A DNA stretch of 64,000 nt, taken from Temnothorax longispinosus. Taxonomy: Eukaryota; Arthropoda; Insecta; Hymenoptera; Formicidae. The translations under genes were made by a program, and so were the position numbers. The stretch covers positions 22,795,701-22,859,700 of the forward strand of contig NC_092360.1 of NCBI RefSeq assembly GCF_030848805.1, given 5' to 3'. Within the stretch, counting starts at the first letter, position 1; every line of letters starts with the position of its first letter. Positions 12,601-27,600 of the stretch are shown piece after piece. The notes below the pieces were generated by a model. It was not told where the DNA came from. It did no database searches and saw only the letters and a list, made by a program, of their open reading frames with translations.

Positions 12601-15600
12601 ATTTTTTAGAATTATCCAATATTTCATAATTACAAGATTTGTGCGGCAAACACTGCTTATCTTGCTTAAAAAAGATTACATCTTTATTTAAAAAATTTTT
12701 TGTTATTCTTTTTTCTCGATGTTTTATTTTTGCACTTTTTTTCTCTAGTTTCTGATTTGTTTTAATTAAATACTTATACTGTCAGTATAATTAAATGTTA
12801 CAATATCTGAGATAAAATATAACAATGTAAACAATTTTGCTAATGGTGCACTGCTATAGAATTCACTACTATGAAATTAATCTGTAAATACATATTTGTT
12901 ACAAAGAACATTGAAAGAACATGCAGAATGTATTCTGCATTAATAATGTCAATAAATATTTATTTTTTATTTATCGATTTTCTATCGATTTTAATTTAAT
13001 TAGAGGCTTGTGAGATATTTATGAATTATCTATATTTATATTTTGTTTGACACTTATCCCGTGCAATATGTATACATTTTTAATTTATTAAGAATATTTC
13101 ACAAGTTATTTTTTTATATAAAAAGTATAACTTGAATTTTTAGGAATTTCTTTAAACTTTTATATAAGAGATGGTAGAAAAAAAAGAGAAAGTAGATGAT
13201 AATTTCGTTGATCATCATTAATATTTAATATATTATTGGCAATTGAAAATATTTTACGCTACATATAAGAAAAAGAAAATTAAAATAATTATTTAAAATC
13301 TTGTGTAACACATACGACGATGGGTTTTAAATCTTTATAAGTTTTTAATTCAATTACTACTTGATTACAAAAATAATATCAAAAAATGCATTTCGACATT
13401 TTACTCGATAAACGTAATCAATTGTGTGAAAACTATTTAAACGCGGAAAAATAGATAATAAAGTTTTACTTGAAATAACCGGAAAATGTTGAACGACGCG
13501 CGGTATTTTATAATTTCCACTTTGTCTAACACATGAACACAGCGTGGAAAAGGAATTGTTCGAGTACTTGTGCCAGGTGCACGATCAGTTCGGCAAAATT
13601 CGTTCCGTTTAATGGATTGGTACGGAATTAATTATGCTGAAGGCATAGATAAAGACTGACTATACCGGAATTATTCATGCCGCATAGTATTTATTGAATG
13701 GTTTAACAAGAAATCCGCAATGTTTTAATATCCCGATCCTTCAATGATGCCATTCATATCTTTGCAGCTGCATCTAAAAAACAAAATTCTCGATTTTATT
13801 TGACTGAAATAGACGACATTCCACAGGAAATATTTTTGCAGCTCTTGCGTTTCAATACACTCAATCAGATTGATGAGAGCACCACAAGCTCTTTGAAGCC
13901 TACTTTCAATTTTCTAATGCATGGGTATTTAAGTTTTTATTAAAAATTATTGATCAACAGTTTTGTTATCAAATCAACTAACAAGTTTTGCTAATAAACA
14001 GACACTGGGATCTAAAAGGATTAAACTCTTCTGTCTAAGTTCAAATAAACGCAAAAATATGTAAAAGACATCTTAAGAAATGCTAAAAGATTATGACGTC
14101 TTTTTGACATCTTTTAGACTCCTCGCGACACAAAGTTTCGGATAAAGAGCAAACTTTAAGGTGCCGCGGCGGTGGCTGCACTTTCCCAAATGTCTCTTCT
14201 GGAATCGGCTTCATCCCCCCGGCCATGAGGGATTTTAATAAGCGGCGCGTAAACTCGTGGGAACGAAAAAGTGACGAAGTTCGAGCGCGGACAGTAGATC
14301 GAAGTCGCGCGGAATCGTGAAATCCAATTTAAATAATACTATCCTTCCGGCAACTTCGACTTCGGCGTTTTCCCCAGGGAGAGCAAGCGACCGATTGCCC
14401 ACCTCTCCGCATTCGTCGCCCTTTCCCCTTCTAACTATTCGTCCCAAAGGAGCTTAAAAAATGATCCGCCAAAAGAAATTACAGACGCGCGCGCAGTTCT
14501 TCTTTCGATATCTCTTTTTCTCCCTTCATATCTCTTTCTCTCTTTCTCTATCTCTGTCCCTCTCTCCCTCTGCCCACCCCCTTCTCTTTCTCTCAATCTT
14601 TTTCTCCCTCAATTCCGTTTGGGACTGGATTAAATTCTCCATCGAATTCCGCAGCGTCTGTTCTCATCGGAAAAGAAAATTCGCCCAAAAACGTTCGCGC
14701 GCGAGCGCGAGCCGAGCTGTCGATATCCCGCAAAGCTTTCAACGCCGAGCAAGTTAGAAAATGTCAACGACCTCGGCCTGATATTACGTAATTACTTAAG
14801 CTTAAAAAAGGAGCCGTGAGCGACCGCGTACCGGTAGTTTTAACGGCGAGTGAGAATGACAGCCGTCGTTCGCACGGAGATTATTTGCTAGACTGAATCC
14901 GGAGCACGGTACGTGAACGTTAATCGACAACTCGAAAATTGAATCCGCGCATTAGATGCACGATCGAGATGCGATTACTATGGTCATTACGGATATCATC
15001 GTAAAGAGAACGCTCAGCAGTCCGTAGGTATGTTTTACGTTTGTCGAAAGTAGAGAAGAAAATTCTTCGCGAAATCTGTCCTTAATTTAGATCCGTCAAA
15101 TTCATACTAAGCTTTTCATCAGTTTTTAATGATCGCATTTATAATAATTTTTTATTTGCAATATATTGTGATTATTTAGACGCGGAGTTTGGTTGATAGC
15201 ATGATGAATTGCCCGTCCCATCTATTTAAGTAATTTATTTGAGTATCTTTTATTATACGAAAACATTTATCATGTCGTCATATGATAGCACGGATATGAC
15301 CGTCGAACGTGTTTTACGATGATACCTTTTTCCAAGATATCAGTTCGTTATTATTTCTAAGATTTTTCATTTAGATATTTATTATTTAAAAGCCTTGGTA
15401 GATTTAAATTCATAAATTGTATGATGAAAATGGTTATATTATACGTTAAATATCCAATTTATAAATATCTGTGTAATGAATACTTCTGAACTTTATATGC
15501 TTAGAAAGAAAATTCAAAATTATATGACAGTATTATGCTCGGCATAAGGTCCATCGCCAAAGTGCATCAGGTAGTTAAAGCACATTCCATCGAGTCCCTT

Positions 15601-18600
15601 TAACTTTCGAATTCTCGCTTTTACCGGCACAAAGGCACTCATGTATCGAGCTAGGTCTCCTGCTTGACAGCTTCATTTCACCCTAAGTGGTTTCGCCGTG
15701 TCGCATCCCCAGTATCGTGGACATTAATCAAGGGATTGCCTGAGTGTTTCAGCAAGTGTGTTGAAAGCATCCTACTGTAACTCGTATACTTACGTAATCA
15801 ATTGTATTAAGTTATCTTTAGCTGATAAACGATTCATTCGTTTATCATAGAAACTTTGGATTTTAAATTATTCGCGCCATTGATTCGTCCACATTTGTTT
15901 CATTTTCGTTTTCTTTGTAATTTAATTGACATTGATGATGTGATATTAATATCGAAAATATCTAAAATTAAAGATTCCTTGAATTAATTAAAGCAAGATA
16001 TTCATTCTTAATAAAAGTACCGTAGTGTTATGTACTCGTCAAAGCGTTCTCGTTCATTTAATTGAAGAAGTAAAAGCTCAATAGAACATCCTCGTTATTT
16101 TTTATTAAGGTTATTAAAGTTATAAAGAATGATTGAAAATTTTCCTTTTAATATTTACTTGAATTCTTAGTCTGACTATCTCCGACAAATATTAAATAGT
16201 CAATTTCGAACATAATTTAAACGCGAATAAGAATTCCACGAGTAATTTATATGATAAAGTAATTAGTTTACGTTTAGTTTTCCAACGTTCAATATAATTT
16301 TACATGTGAAAATATAAATCATATTAAGTGAATTATGACTGATTATGATAAACAATCAAGTATTATAGATAGGAATCTTTTGTGCCTGATAATATTATTC
16401 ACGTGAATTTATATATATTCTCGCTTAACAAGCTAAACTGATTATTATTTTAATTATGCGATTGTATTCTTCAGCTTAAGACTGCGTTTTAAGTTCGATA
16501 GTAACAATGCGTTTGGTAAGCAAGAAAAATGTAGGTACATAAATTCACGTAAGTAATATTATTATAGACATAAAAGATCCATTTCGACCGTACATTGACA
16601 CATTTCCTATTTACTTGATTGTCCTTTTTGATTACCGAAAGAAGTGATCTGTATTATCTTTATAGATTTAGCATTATCTTGCGATTTACTTGAAAATCTT
16701 TCTTTGAAAGTGGTAGTAAAAACGTATATTGAAATAACAACCAAATGGATTAAATTGATATTGTAAGATATAAAGTTATATAAATTCGGAATTTTACGAT
16801 CTCTGAAGTTCGTAGATCTTTAAATTTTAATAAATTATATCTTCATATTTTTACAACATTAAAATTAACGTCATCGAATTATTAATTTCTTAAAAATCTT
16901 CATAAAATGTACAATTCAATCATGAAATTTTAACGTCACATAATTTATCAACTGCTGCATACAATTTACAAAAGCTGATAACATGTAGGCAGAACAAAAA
17001 CGAAACATTCGGAGAAGGAACGAGAGAGAGAGAAAGAGAAAGAAAGAGAGAGAGAGAGAGAGGTATCGAGTGAGTTGATATCATCAAATTTGCATAGCAG
17101 TCGACTTGAGAATCGTTTGTTGGACGGTTGTACTGAATTTCAACAACGGGCTCGCTTGCGATTCTTTTGAGACTCTATTTTCGCAAACGTGCCAATTCTA
17201 CGCAAGCTACGGGAGAAAAGTCGAATCGGCACACGTTTTCGAGACGCGTTTACGCATCTGGTCACGAACAATCCGTTCCCAATTTCCTCGCACGAAAACT
17301 CGCGCGCGAGCGGACGTCCGGTGCATCGAAGAGAAAGCTTTTTGCCGACAGCTTTTATCGATATGGATGATGTAACCGCAGGTCGATACGTTTTGCTTTC
17401 GCGTTCGCCTAACTGAAGCGGAAGTAGATGTTATATGCTAGGTTATATGCCTCATATCCTTCTTCTTTCAGTAAAGAATTTCCGGGTGAGAAGCATGGTG
17501 GTTGCAATAAATTTTTCTCTTGCACTTTTTTACATTCGTCTTTTCGAACAAGCGTCTCGATATATGCGTTATGTTCCTATTGTAACTGTCCGATATTTTT
17601 TAAGTGCGTTTTGCATTTGCGTTACTATATTTGAATAGAAATATATACTCAAAACTTGCGTTCAAGTTATTCTCAAAATGTTGTTGACGAAAGCAATAAT
17701 ATTTTATTAGATTTAATAAAAATTATTGATATCAATATAATATAAATTTACATTATTTAATTATTATATAAAAATTTTGTGTGTGTGTGTGCGCTTTTTC
17801 TTTTTAATACAATTTATTTAAATCTGAATTATGCAAAATATTAACTAAAAAAATTCATACGTATTTATTTTACTATATGCAAATATTGCTCATTAAAAAG
17901 CATATGGCAGTCATATTTATTACGTAATAATTTTATGAGAATTCAAATTGAAATTTATTTAAATTATTGCTCACATGTAAGCTCGAAAAAAATCTGTGGC
18001 AATCAATGCTGACTGATCATGTTTTAAACTATGTCACAGCGCCAACTCTGACGATCAGCGATGATTCTGGACGTATAGTTTCCAAAGAAAGGCATCTGAA
18101 GGCAGGAAGTGTTCTCAGGCTCAGGTGTGAGGCAAGAGACGTGCTCGAGTCGCTCAACGAGTCCGTCGTTTGGACTAGAGGAGACGAGACACTTACAGAG
18201 GACATTAGGTAAGTGCTTGAAACAAACCATCGTTGCGTATTGCGACCGTTTGTCCTCCGATTTAGGATAGTTTCGATAGTTGCGATCGCTCCTTCTATAG
18301 ATTGTATTATTTCAGAAAATAAGTTTTCCCTGGACTATCCAATAACGCATTTACCGTTGCGTCTTCTTAAAAACTTGTCTACAACTCTGCTGTGCTCTCC
18401 ATCCTCTATCTTTTCTATTATTTATATATAAACAGCATTATATTTTTATAAACAGCATTTTATGGCCATACTTGTATTTCACATTTAGCACTAAATTCGT
18501 GAAGATTTTATGCGAAGACAGTCGTGATTTTTTTTATCATAATTAATTAAGAAACTACAAAATTTGTGTTAGAAATCTCAGAAATGTATTAGAAAGGATT

Positions 18601-21600
18601 CGGTATTTTCTATATTGTTTGGTTTTAAATCTAAATCTATTCGATTTAATACAAAATATATTATTGGCAAAAAATAGAAATGAATATAATATCGTCGCGA
18701 ATTTCTTTGTAATTGATTTAATGTGACATAAGACTTTGCGCAGTCTTACGAAGAAAGAAAGAAATGACGTCTTGTAACTTTTCCCGAACAATTCTATTGC
18801 ATGCAGTTCTAGCGTAAAGCAGATTTTTAATTAAATTCTCAAATCGTAACAAAGTTAGTATAGGTAAGTGCTTCGAGATTTGCTTGAAATTTACATTCTC
18901 AAAAGGAAAATTCCTGATCCCATTATTTCTTCGATCTTCCACATTTTGCTTTTTGCTCCTTCTGAACGATAATTGGAATCTAAAACTTCTTCATTATTCT
19001 CCTGTATAAATTGAAATAAAAAATTATGTTATACTTATTTTTGATTATAGATTTTGGGGGGAGTGCATAGTTATTTATAAAAAATTTCCAAAATATCTAC
19101 ATTTGCATATATATGTGGATATAGATTATTTTGTTGACGCAATTTTGTAAAAAAAATATTGAAATATTATTTATTCGTATATACTAAAAATAATAATCTT
19201 CATAGATTTTCTGTTAGAAACTCGAAGCAATAAGGCGTTAAAATGCACGCTTGAAATATAGGCGAATATTCACGCTCGGCGCAAACACGATCGTACCCTA
19301 CTTTACAGTTCTACAATTTCTCCTCCATATAGAAACGAACATCTTTGTGTACTCTATAAACACTTCATATCGATAGCTCTCTGATACCAAATTTATGAAG
19401 AAAAGTATGAGATATATATGTCTCTGAACGATTTAGCGTTGTTGTAATAATGACATCAGCCTTGAAAAAAGATTTTTTATGTAATTGTAAGTTCTTTTTT
19501 GCATGATATTTTCTTCAAACGAAATTTTAAGAACTCTTATTTATCTATTTTTACTTCTAAAATATATAAACATATATAAATTTTTAATTATTACGTTTAT
19601 GAACTTGATGCGATAAAGATTAGATAAAAAAAATGTTAAGGAGCGTTTTCGTACAATTAAATGCGCGATTAATATAAATACAAATCTCAATTTTTAAAAA
19701 TTTTTATGCATGAAGAAAAATAAATATCTTCAAATGATATCGAATAACGAAGTTTTAGTTCCGCTCTATATTGGCTCTTACTGTGTCTATGAAAGTATAC
19801 GAAATTCAAATAATATGCTCTCACGATAAATTCATCGCTCAGTCCCGAAACGAGTTTCTTAATTAAATCGGCGGGCAACGTCTGGTCGAAACCGACATGT
19901 AGCAGGACCGACTAGGAATCTCTCCAACAGCATTTTATGTTCACTCAACGAAATTATCTCTATTTCTCTTCTTCGTAGCTACTTAACGATAACGTACATA
20001 TGCAAGGTATTCTATAAGTACCTCGTAATTTTTTATTTTTGTAAAATATAAAGTTGATATTTTTTTTTAACAGAAATGTCAAGGTATAATAATTTATGAA
20101 TAACAACGTTTGAGAATCTACGAATAGATATCAAAATCATATTGACGACATCTTGAAATTGACTTAAGAATTTTAATTTTTAAGCATTAGAGGAAAAGAA
20201 AATTTATTTTATTAATTTAAATTGCAAAGTTATTTAAGTTTTGTAATAAAATGGTATCAAATGAAATTTCTATGTTATCGACTTTAAGATTAAGAGTATA
20301 TAGACTTCAGATTGGTTAAAGAATTCGTAGCCAAAAGGACACAGGAACAGCCTGTATTCCGCCTGTATATCCGCCTGTATTCCGTTCGTGGTACGAACGT
20401 GAATTGGACAGGAAAGAGAAACTCGCGGATAGAAACTCACGGCTCGATTTCGTTTTCCAGCGAGAACAGAACGACAGAGATCACGTCGGGCAAGGAGATC
20501 CTTGTGATCGTCAGTACTCTCATCGTGGAGAGAGCCAGTCCCAGGCACGCGGGGAACTACAGCTGCATGGTGCCCGGCAAAGCCAAGACCACCGTCGCGG
20601 TCCACGTTCTTAACGGTGAGTATGTCCTTTACGTGCACACGTGTGTGCCGTCGTTACAACCTCTCCCTCTCTCTCGTCCCGAAAGGGAGGAGACGGTTCC
20701 GCCGGTCACGTCGGCCGTTACTTATCAAAGCCAGAGACGAAGTTCCCTCATAGCCGCGCGGGAGACTTCAGATCAGAATGCGCACTATGGATTAACAATT
20801 TTGAAACTTGAATTGTCATGACCGAATGACGATTCCCTTTCAGTCCGTTTCTGTGACTTTTCCCGTTTAGCAGTTTCCGCTCCGCAGAAGCGCGTAGAAC
20901 CTTTCTACGTACAAAGCTGCATTTCTAAAGCTCAAACGAACGATTGCGTGAAGGTATGTCAAGTTTCAAGTTCCGGAAATCTCAAAGTTACCGAAATTGA
21001 CTTTTAAGGGTGACTTTAACAGCGCGAAAAGGAGAAGATATATATTTATATAAATTCTAAGTGTGCTCTGCTTGGAATTTATCTGAAAAAGTTTTACAGC
21101 TCTATACTCACGAAGAGGCAACACTTTTTGAGAAAATATTTTTATTATTAAAATTTTTGGAATATTATTGATTGGCAGAATTTTTTAGCATAGTCGAAGT
21201 GTAAAACGTTAAAATTTCACTACCATCAAACATTGCAAACATATCAATGTTTATTATAATAATTGATGCGTTTTAAAAAGATCTTTCAAGTGTTTTTGTC
21301 TGTTTATAATATTGAAATGTGTATTTATAAAAATTGCATCTATTTCCATCCATCCTCTTCTAATATTTTAAAATTGAGAAATTATCTTCAATAACGCAAT
21401 TGTTTTCAGAAGAAAATAAATTTATTCTTTCCCATTTACTGAAGCTTCGACAGACGAGACGAACAATTTTTTTTTCTTAAGTGCTTTTTCTTGTTAAGTC
21501 TGCACGTGAACTTTTTACATGCATATCTTCGTTGCTTCGTGCTTTACGCGCCGTTTAACGAAGGCAGAGCAAGTTTCTGCGACGAGTCTGGTAGTTACTT

Positions 21601-24600
21601 ATCAAACTTGAATGGACCTGCTCGTCGCGCAAAGGACGGCGGGAATACGAAACAAGGTATAAATCGTAGGAGATTTGCACGGTGATTACTCACGGTTGAG
21701 CCCCGCGGGCACGTTTTTCGCTCCCTGCTATTTCTGGATACAGCACGCGCTAACCGCGCGCGCGCGCGCTACGCGGTTACGACGGGCCGCCTTTCTCTTT
21801 CTGGCAATATAGAATGTTAATGTCGCTGTAGCTCTTCATTATATCGCACGATCCTCCGCCGGTATTTCCGAAAATTTGCGAGGACGCTTAATTTATTCCA
21901 GTTGACCGCATTTACGTGATAAGGAAATATTGTCCTACATTTTATCACGCGGCGCGCGCGCGCTCGGGGCTGTGCCACCAGAAAACAGCTTTTCCACGAC
22001 TCTATACCATCCAGGAACGAATTCGACGAAATGGATGTCCCGAATACTTTGCGCTTTTTGAAAAATGTCTGATTTATCAGCGACCGGATGTATCATGAAA
22101 AACTTTCCTCAGTTTTTGCTATTTAAATAACGAACGCGTCAATATGAAATAAGAACTACCGTAAAAAGACTTCTCTCAATTATTTCATGAGTAATATTTC
22201 TGAGCTTTTTAATTCACCAAATTTATTATCGCAAGGACTATCGGAAATGAAATATTCGTTGGAGAAAAGTGAATACTATAATGACGGAAAAACTCTTATT
22301 ATTCTTTTGAAAGCTTGATAAAAATCTCAAAGAATAGGAAAAACTACTCGCACAGCTCTATGACGATGTGTCATAAAATAAGCTATTAATTATAAATCTG
22401 GAAGCAATTTGCAATATGTAATGCGACTGTGAGATGTAAGGACGACGAAGAAATCCCTTGTAGAGCGTACGCTTTTTCCGAGGCGAACATCAGTAAGATG
22501 GGAAACTCCTCTTTATCCTATAATGCGCTTAGCAGATGTACCGAAAACTCGGCGAGAAACTCGGAGGAGAGAAGAGGCCGTGTTCCTGCGCAACATTATC
22601 CATTCAGCTATTCGAGCGTAGCTCTCACACGACTTCCGGATCGTGCTCGATTCCATCAATTTCAATGTGCCTAATCGCGCCACGATATATACAGAAAAGA
22701 TGAAAAATATATTTCTAGTTTATGACGTTAACATTGTATGGAACTAAAATTTCTGCGAGACCCATTGGCGCTTGAATGAATCTATCGCGAGAATATATAC
22801 TGTCTTTTCTCTTTGAGTTTTAGGGAGTTTTATTTGAGAGATCTTGATTGTATAAAAAAAGACTCTGTGACATATAAAATATGATTTCATAGGATAAATG
22901 CACATAATTGGATTCTCGTCGAAGTTACGTTCCGAAAGAAAAGAGTGATAATCTTCTGAGGCTTTCAGTAGAGACAAAATCCAGTAATAGCACTTCGGAA
23001 ATATATATCTTATCTCATCATACAAAAGAAGAAACGTCTTTTTACGGCTCGTTCTACGGTAAAAGATGGAAGGGCGTTGATCCCTAAAGCTTTTAGTCGT
23101 GATCGCCTAGAAAAACAGAAGCCGTGGAAACAAACAGCGGATCTTACAGTATTGATTAAATGTAATGTAGGTACGGTAAATATTTACAATAATAATGTTT
23201 ACAACGAAAACGTTATTCTGTGAAAAAATGTTTTATTTATTGTGACATTTCAGACAAGGTATGATGCTTTTAATTGAAATGAAACTTGGAAATTTTATTT
23301 TCGAAATGTGTTTTCATGCGCGTAATACAAGAAAATCCCATTGTGAAAAGCACCAAGAAGAATCGGAGAAGAATAAACAACTCACGAAACTTACGCTTTC
23401 GACCATACACAATACAAATATGTTTGTGATAAAATAATGTTATTAAAAAATCGTTGATTTTTATGATACATTGAAAACAAGAGACTTGTTTTACAGATGA
23501 TTTGTTATTTTTAAGACGTAATTGCCAAAATTAAAGCATAATGCGTCCAATACAAATAAATTTACAACGATATTCTATTTTATTAGATAAAACGAAGAAA
23601 AAAGACAATTGCTTCTGTAGTAAAAAATATATCAAAGAATAATCAGTGTAAAATACAAGAAAATAAAATGAGAGAATGAGAGAATACGAGAAATATAATG
23701 CATCGAGAATATAATCATCCTCGAGTTTTTAGCAGGACGACTTGTGCGTTTGTGCCTTGCTGGAAACTCGATGCAATATTAAAGTCGTTTCGGGGAATCA
23801 GATCACGTATCTTTCCGTGAGAAACAGGGGAAACGGTTTCGTGTTTCGTTGACAGGATCAATGCACTTTTAGAAACGTTAAGCGAGGACAGTCGGAGCTC
23901 GGAAGGCGCCGTGTCCGTTTTTGATGTAGCTGACGATGGCACAAATCTTTTGATACTTCGACAATGCGCAGAATGTGCATTGTGCTCCTTTCTCGATGAT
24001 CCATAACGAAACTCGGGCGTTTGCCAAGACGGCGGAGAAAAAAAAAGGACGGTCTTCCCTCGTCCAACGAAGGGCGATGTTTTCTCGCCGGGATATCTGT
24101 ATTCTCGAGATGAACAGACGCCGATAAAGGAATGAGAGATAAGAGAGAAGATATACGAAAGCACAGCGTCTGTCTTCTTTTTCTCGCGGACATAATACGC
24201 GCTGCTTTCAACGACTCGCCTTCATTCCGGAAGCCACTTCTTCTCAAAAGTAAACTCAGCGCAAGGAAATCTTAATCTTTCGTGCGCCTGTCATAATCTC
24301 GAAAACGCACCTTTGATCTTCCTCAGCCGCGTCATCGCTTCATTCCTCGCGAGTGCATTCATTGCTGTCGCAACAGCGTCGCTTCAATTTCGCGAATTAC
24401 GTTTTCATTGAGATTAATTTCCCGAGACGGTTTTAATCAGTGAACACTAAATGGGGAAAATTGTAAGAAAAATCTCTTTTCACTCGGTAATTTATTATTA
24501 TTTCACGTTTGTTGTGTGAAATTCGTGCTTCTCTTTAGTACGTAACATCCGAGATAAAGATACCAAGTTGCGTATGAAAGAAAATGTAAACTTTGAGTTT

Positions 24601-27600
24601 TAGAAAACTTTGTGAAGCGCGGGAAATGTATATAGGAACTTGCAGTTTTTCGATTTTGATTCACGTTACCTATAAATTCAGATAGAAGACTCTCACGTCT
24701 CATGGAACATGGAATTTATCTTTCGTTTTCCACCAACACACATCGAGTGTATCACAAAAGATATGAACGTATATATTTCGGCGTTACTACCAGTCGCGTA
24801 GATTTTTTTCTACGATGCGACGCGACGCGACGGTCCGACAGCCACCGCGCGTGAATAACGGAAGCACAATAGCGTAAGATTAAACAACGTCGTTTACCGC
24901 GCACTAGGCGCAATCTTTATACAACGTCGCGTCGTCGTTCGCCGTTAGCAACCTCGTGTAGACGACGATGACGTCGACTACGACGACGACGACGACGACG
25001 ACCGGGATGTACGTTTCATGGAAATAGAAATGCCAGCAGCCTAATGTGACGGCGACATGGAAATGGGGCGAGTCGTGGGGACCGAGGGGGTTGCACCGGC
25101 GCGAACGGGGGGGGCAGTGAATACACCTCGACGGGAAAGGAAAGGAGCGCGGCGTTATCGTGCGACCACTTTTTTCGTCCATTTGCGAGCTTTATTCCGG
25201 AGCGGCGGCAGCGACGGGCTCACGTCTGCTAAAGCGCGTCTAATGCTTCCTGACCCGAGGCTCACGTGCACGGATAAGAATGGCGTTAACCTCGGACGAG
25301 CATAATAAGGCACTCGCGCAAGACGGACGACTTTGCAGCACGGAGGGTGGCCGCGATAGCGTCGCGCCGCGATTTCGCCTCTGTGACGTTGGGCTTTTGC
25401 CCATGAGCTTCTCGCGCGACTAGATTTTAGCCTCTTTCAATACCGAGACTATACGTATTCAGAGGGAAATTTAAATTTTTCATAAAGTTTTTTCCTATAA
25501 TGGTATAAAGGTTTAAATGAATTCTGAGGTGCTTGAATGGAAATCAGTCTCGATCGAAAAGAAATTTATGAAATTGGGAATTTTAATTTTACGTATATAT
25601 TGTATATGATAATATCTAAGTATTACATTTTTTCTGAAGAAAGCTTCATGTGTCCTCTTTTTTTAACCAAAAATTTAGCTTAGTTGTTTCATTTAGATTA
25701 TAAAATTTTTCTATCTGTTAATAGTTATTCGGTTATATAAATAATTAAATATAAGTCGAGTAATGACGTTACTCTTTATTAACACGTGATATTTGATTCA
25801 AGAGCATAACTGCTTCTGTTTGTTTTATTTTCGTGTTTAGAATTTTTTAAATAAGGAAAAAGTATTTATTGTAAATTTGAGGGTAAAGTAATCACATTTT
25901 ACATATCAATACTTCTCTGTAGAAGGCTTCTTGTACATGGAAATAGCTTATTAATGCACAAGTCAATATCGTGGCGTATTTCGTGAAAATGAAGCTTTAA
26001 AGCGGTCATCTCGCTCGGGGCATTCATATAAGCGATTCACACATTGACCAAAGTACGAGATAAACGGTATTGTGACGCATTAGGAACAATGTCAGCCGCA
26101 GGGATTCCGTGCTCCGGTATTGATCGAATTGAGTCTGCCAGTTCAATTGTCATTAATGTATTCGAGCCATTTGGCACGTGACTAAGATTATTAGCGAGTT
26201 AAATTCTCTATTGTATTACGCGTCAGAAAAATGAGGTAGATAAAATGAGCAGATACCAGTTGCTTCAAGTATTTTATGAGCTATAGAATAAGTTATGAGA
26301 GACAAATCCTCACCTACTTATTATTAGATATTCAATTTTGAATATATTTATTTTGATCCTGCCTTCTAGATATATATTTACATTTTAATGTATTTAACAT
26401 CCCTTTTTAGAAAAGAAATATGTAAAAAATTGAATTTAATTTGATTATAATTATTACATATATTATAACGCGCGCAAGTTTTTGTACAAATTTTTTTTTT
26501 TAATTAATTTTTTCTATTTTATTTTAATTTTTATAAGTATATATATTATGATAATATATAAATAGTAAGATTATTTCTTAATAAATTTTTTAAGTTAAGG
26601 TAAGTATACCAAATATAAACTTGAAATTATTATTTTATACGATGTTAGGATTTTGAACTCGATTGTTTTAAATATTTAACCAAAAAGTCATTTTCCGCAA
26701 TGTTTGCATATAATATGAATAATATGAATAATGCGATAATAAAGTTGAATAAAGTACAAACTACATAATACTTAATCGAGAAACTGTAATTAGAATGCAT
26801 CGTGAGCAATAACATCTATGGAAATTTAATTAAATTTTATAAATTATTTTAATATTGCAGCTTAATTAACTGAAACGTTGTCTTCTTGTTAAAGCTTGAT
26901 TTTAACTAAACTATGTTTTAATGATTTTACCTTTAGTCGATTGTCAAAGCGTAATTAAGTTTAGTGAATCAGGAATTAGGCAATGTGTACAACGAATCGA
27001 ATAAATTATTGTCTGTATGTGCGTGTCTGTAAATAATTCACTAACTAGAACCCCAATACGTAGTAAATGAGATTAGTTTTCGCTAATCTCATCTATTTGG
27101 TACATACATACAGAAAGTGATTTGAAAGATAATGAAATTTTACTTGTAATCCACAAATTTCGTTACTCGCTCTGTGTTTATATTGAAATTCTGCTTTTAA
27201 TAAACCATAAATTTCGCTACACTCTTTGAAGGAACAAAGGATGAAATGTGCCGCAAATTTATTGCTATCACACTTATAAAGTTTATAAATTTTGAATGTG
27301 AAAATTATATCGCGTTACATTCCACAATGTGCTCCGAAGTACAGGGAGATTTAAATAATATATTTTCGAAAATTATGAACAATCGACCTTTCATATCTGC
27401 AACAGATCTGTCACTACGATACCCACTACATTACATGTATATGTAAATTTGAAATCAATTAATGGAAGAGAATCTCGTTGGGGCATTTACACAAATACCG
27501 GTAACGAGACCGAGTCTTCGGTTGAAGGTCTGTGCTCGAGGGAATCTTATTTCACGAGCTGCTAAAGGCACACGACATTCCCTCGAACATTTCCAGAGAC

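Larger units (their letters stand above)
7477..18039 (+). other. Intron 3 of the Dpr-like gene (10.6 kb)
   Basis: This large intron separates the Ig1 and Ig2 exons. It contains the Harbinger-like MITE at 8025-8173, pyrimidine and GA microsatellites, and GC/CpG-richer patches at about 8330-9180, 10010-10340 and 14150-14960. The rest is very AT-rich. No additional Ig-like or other recognisable exon was found on either strand. Confidence 0.7.
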
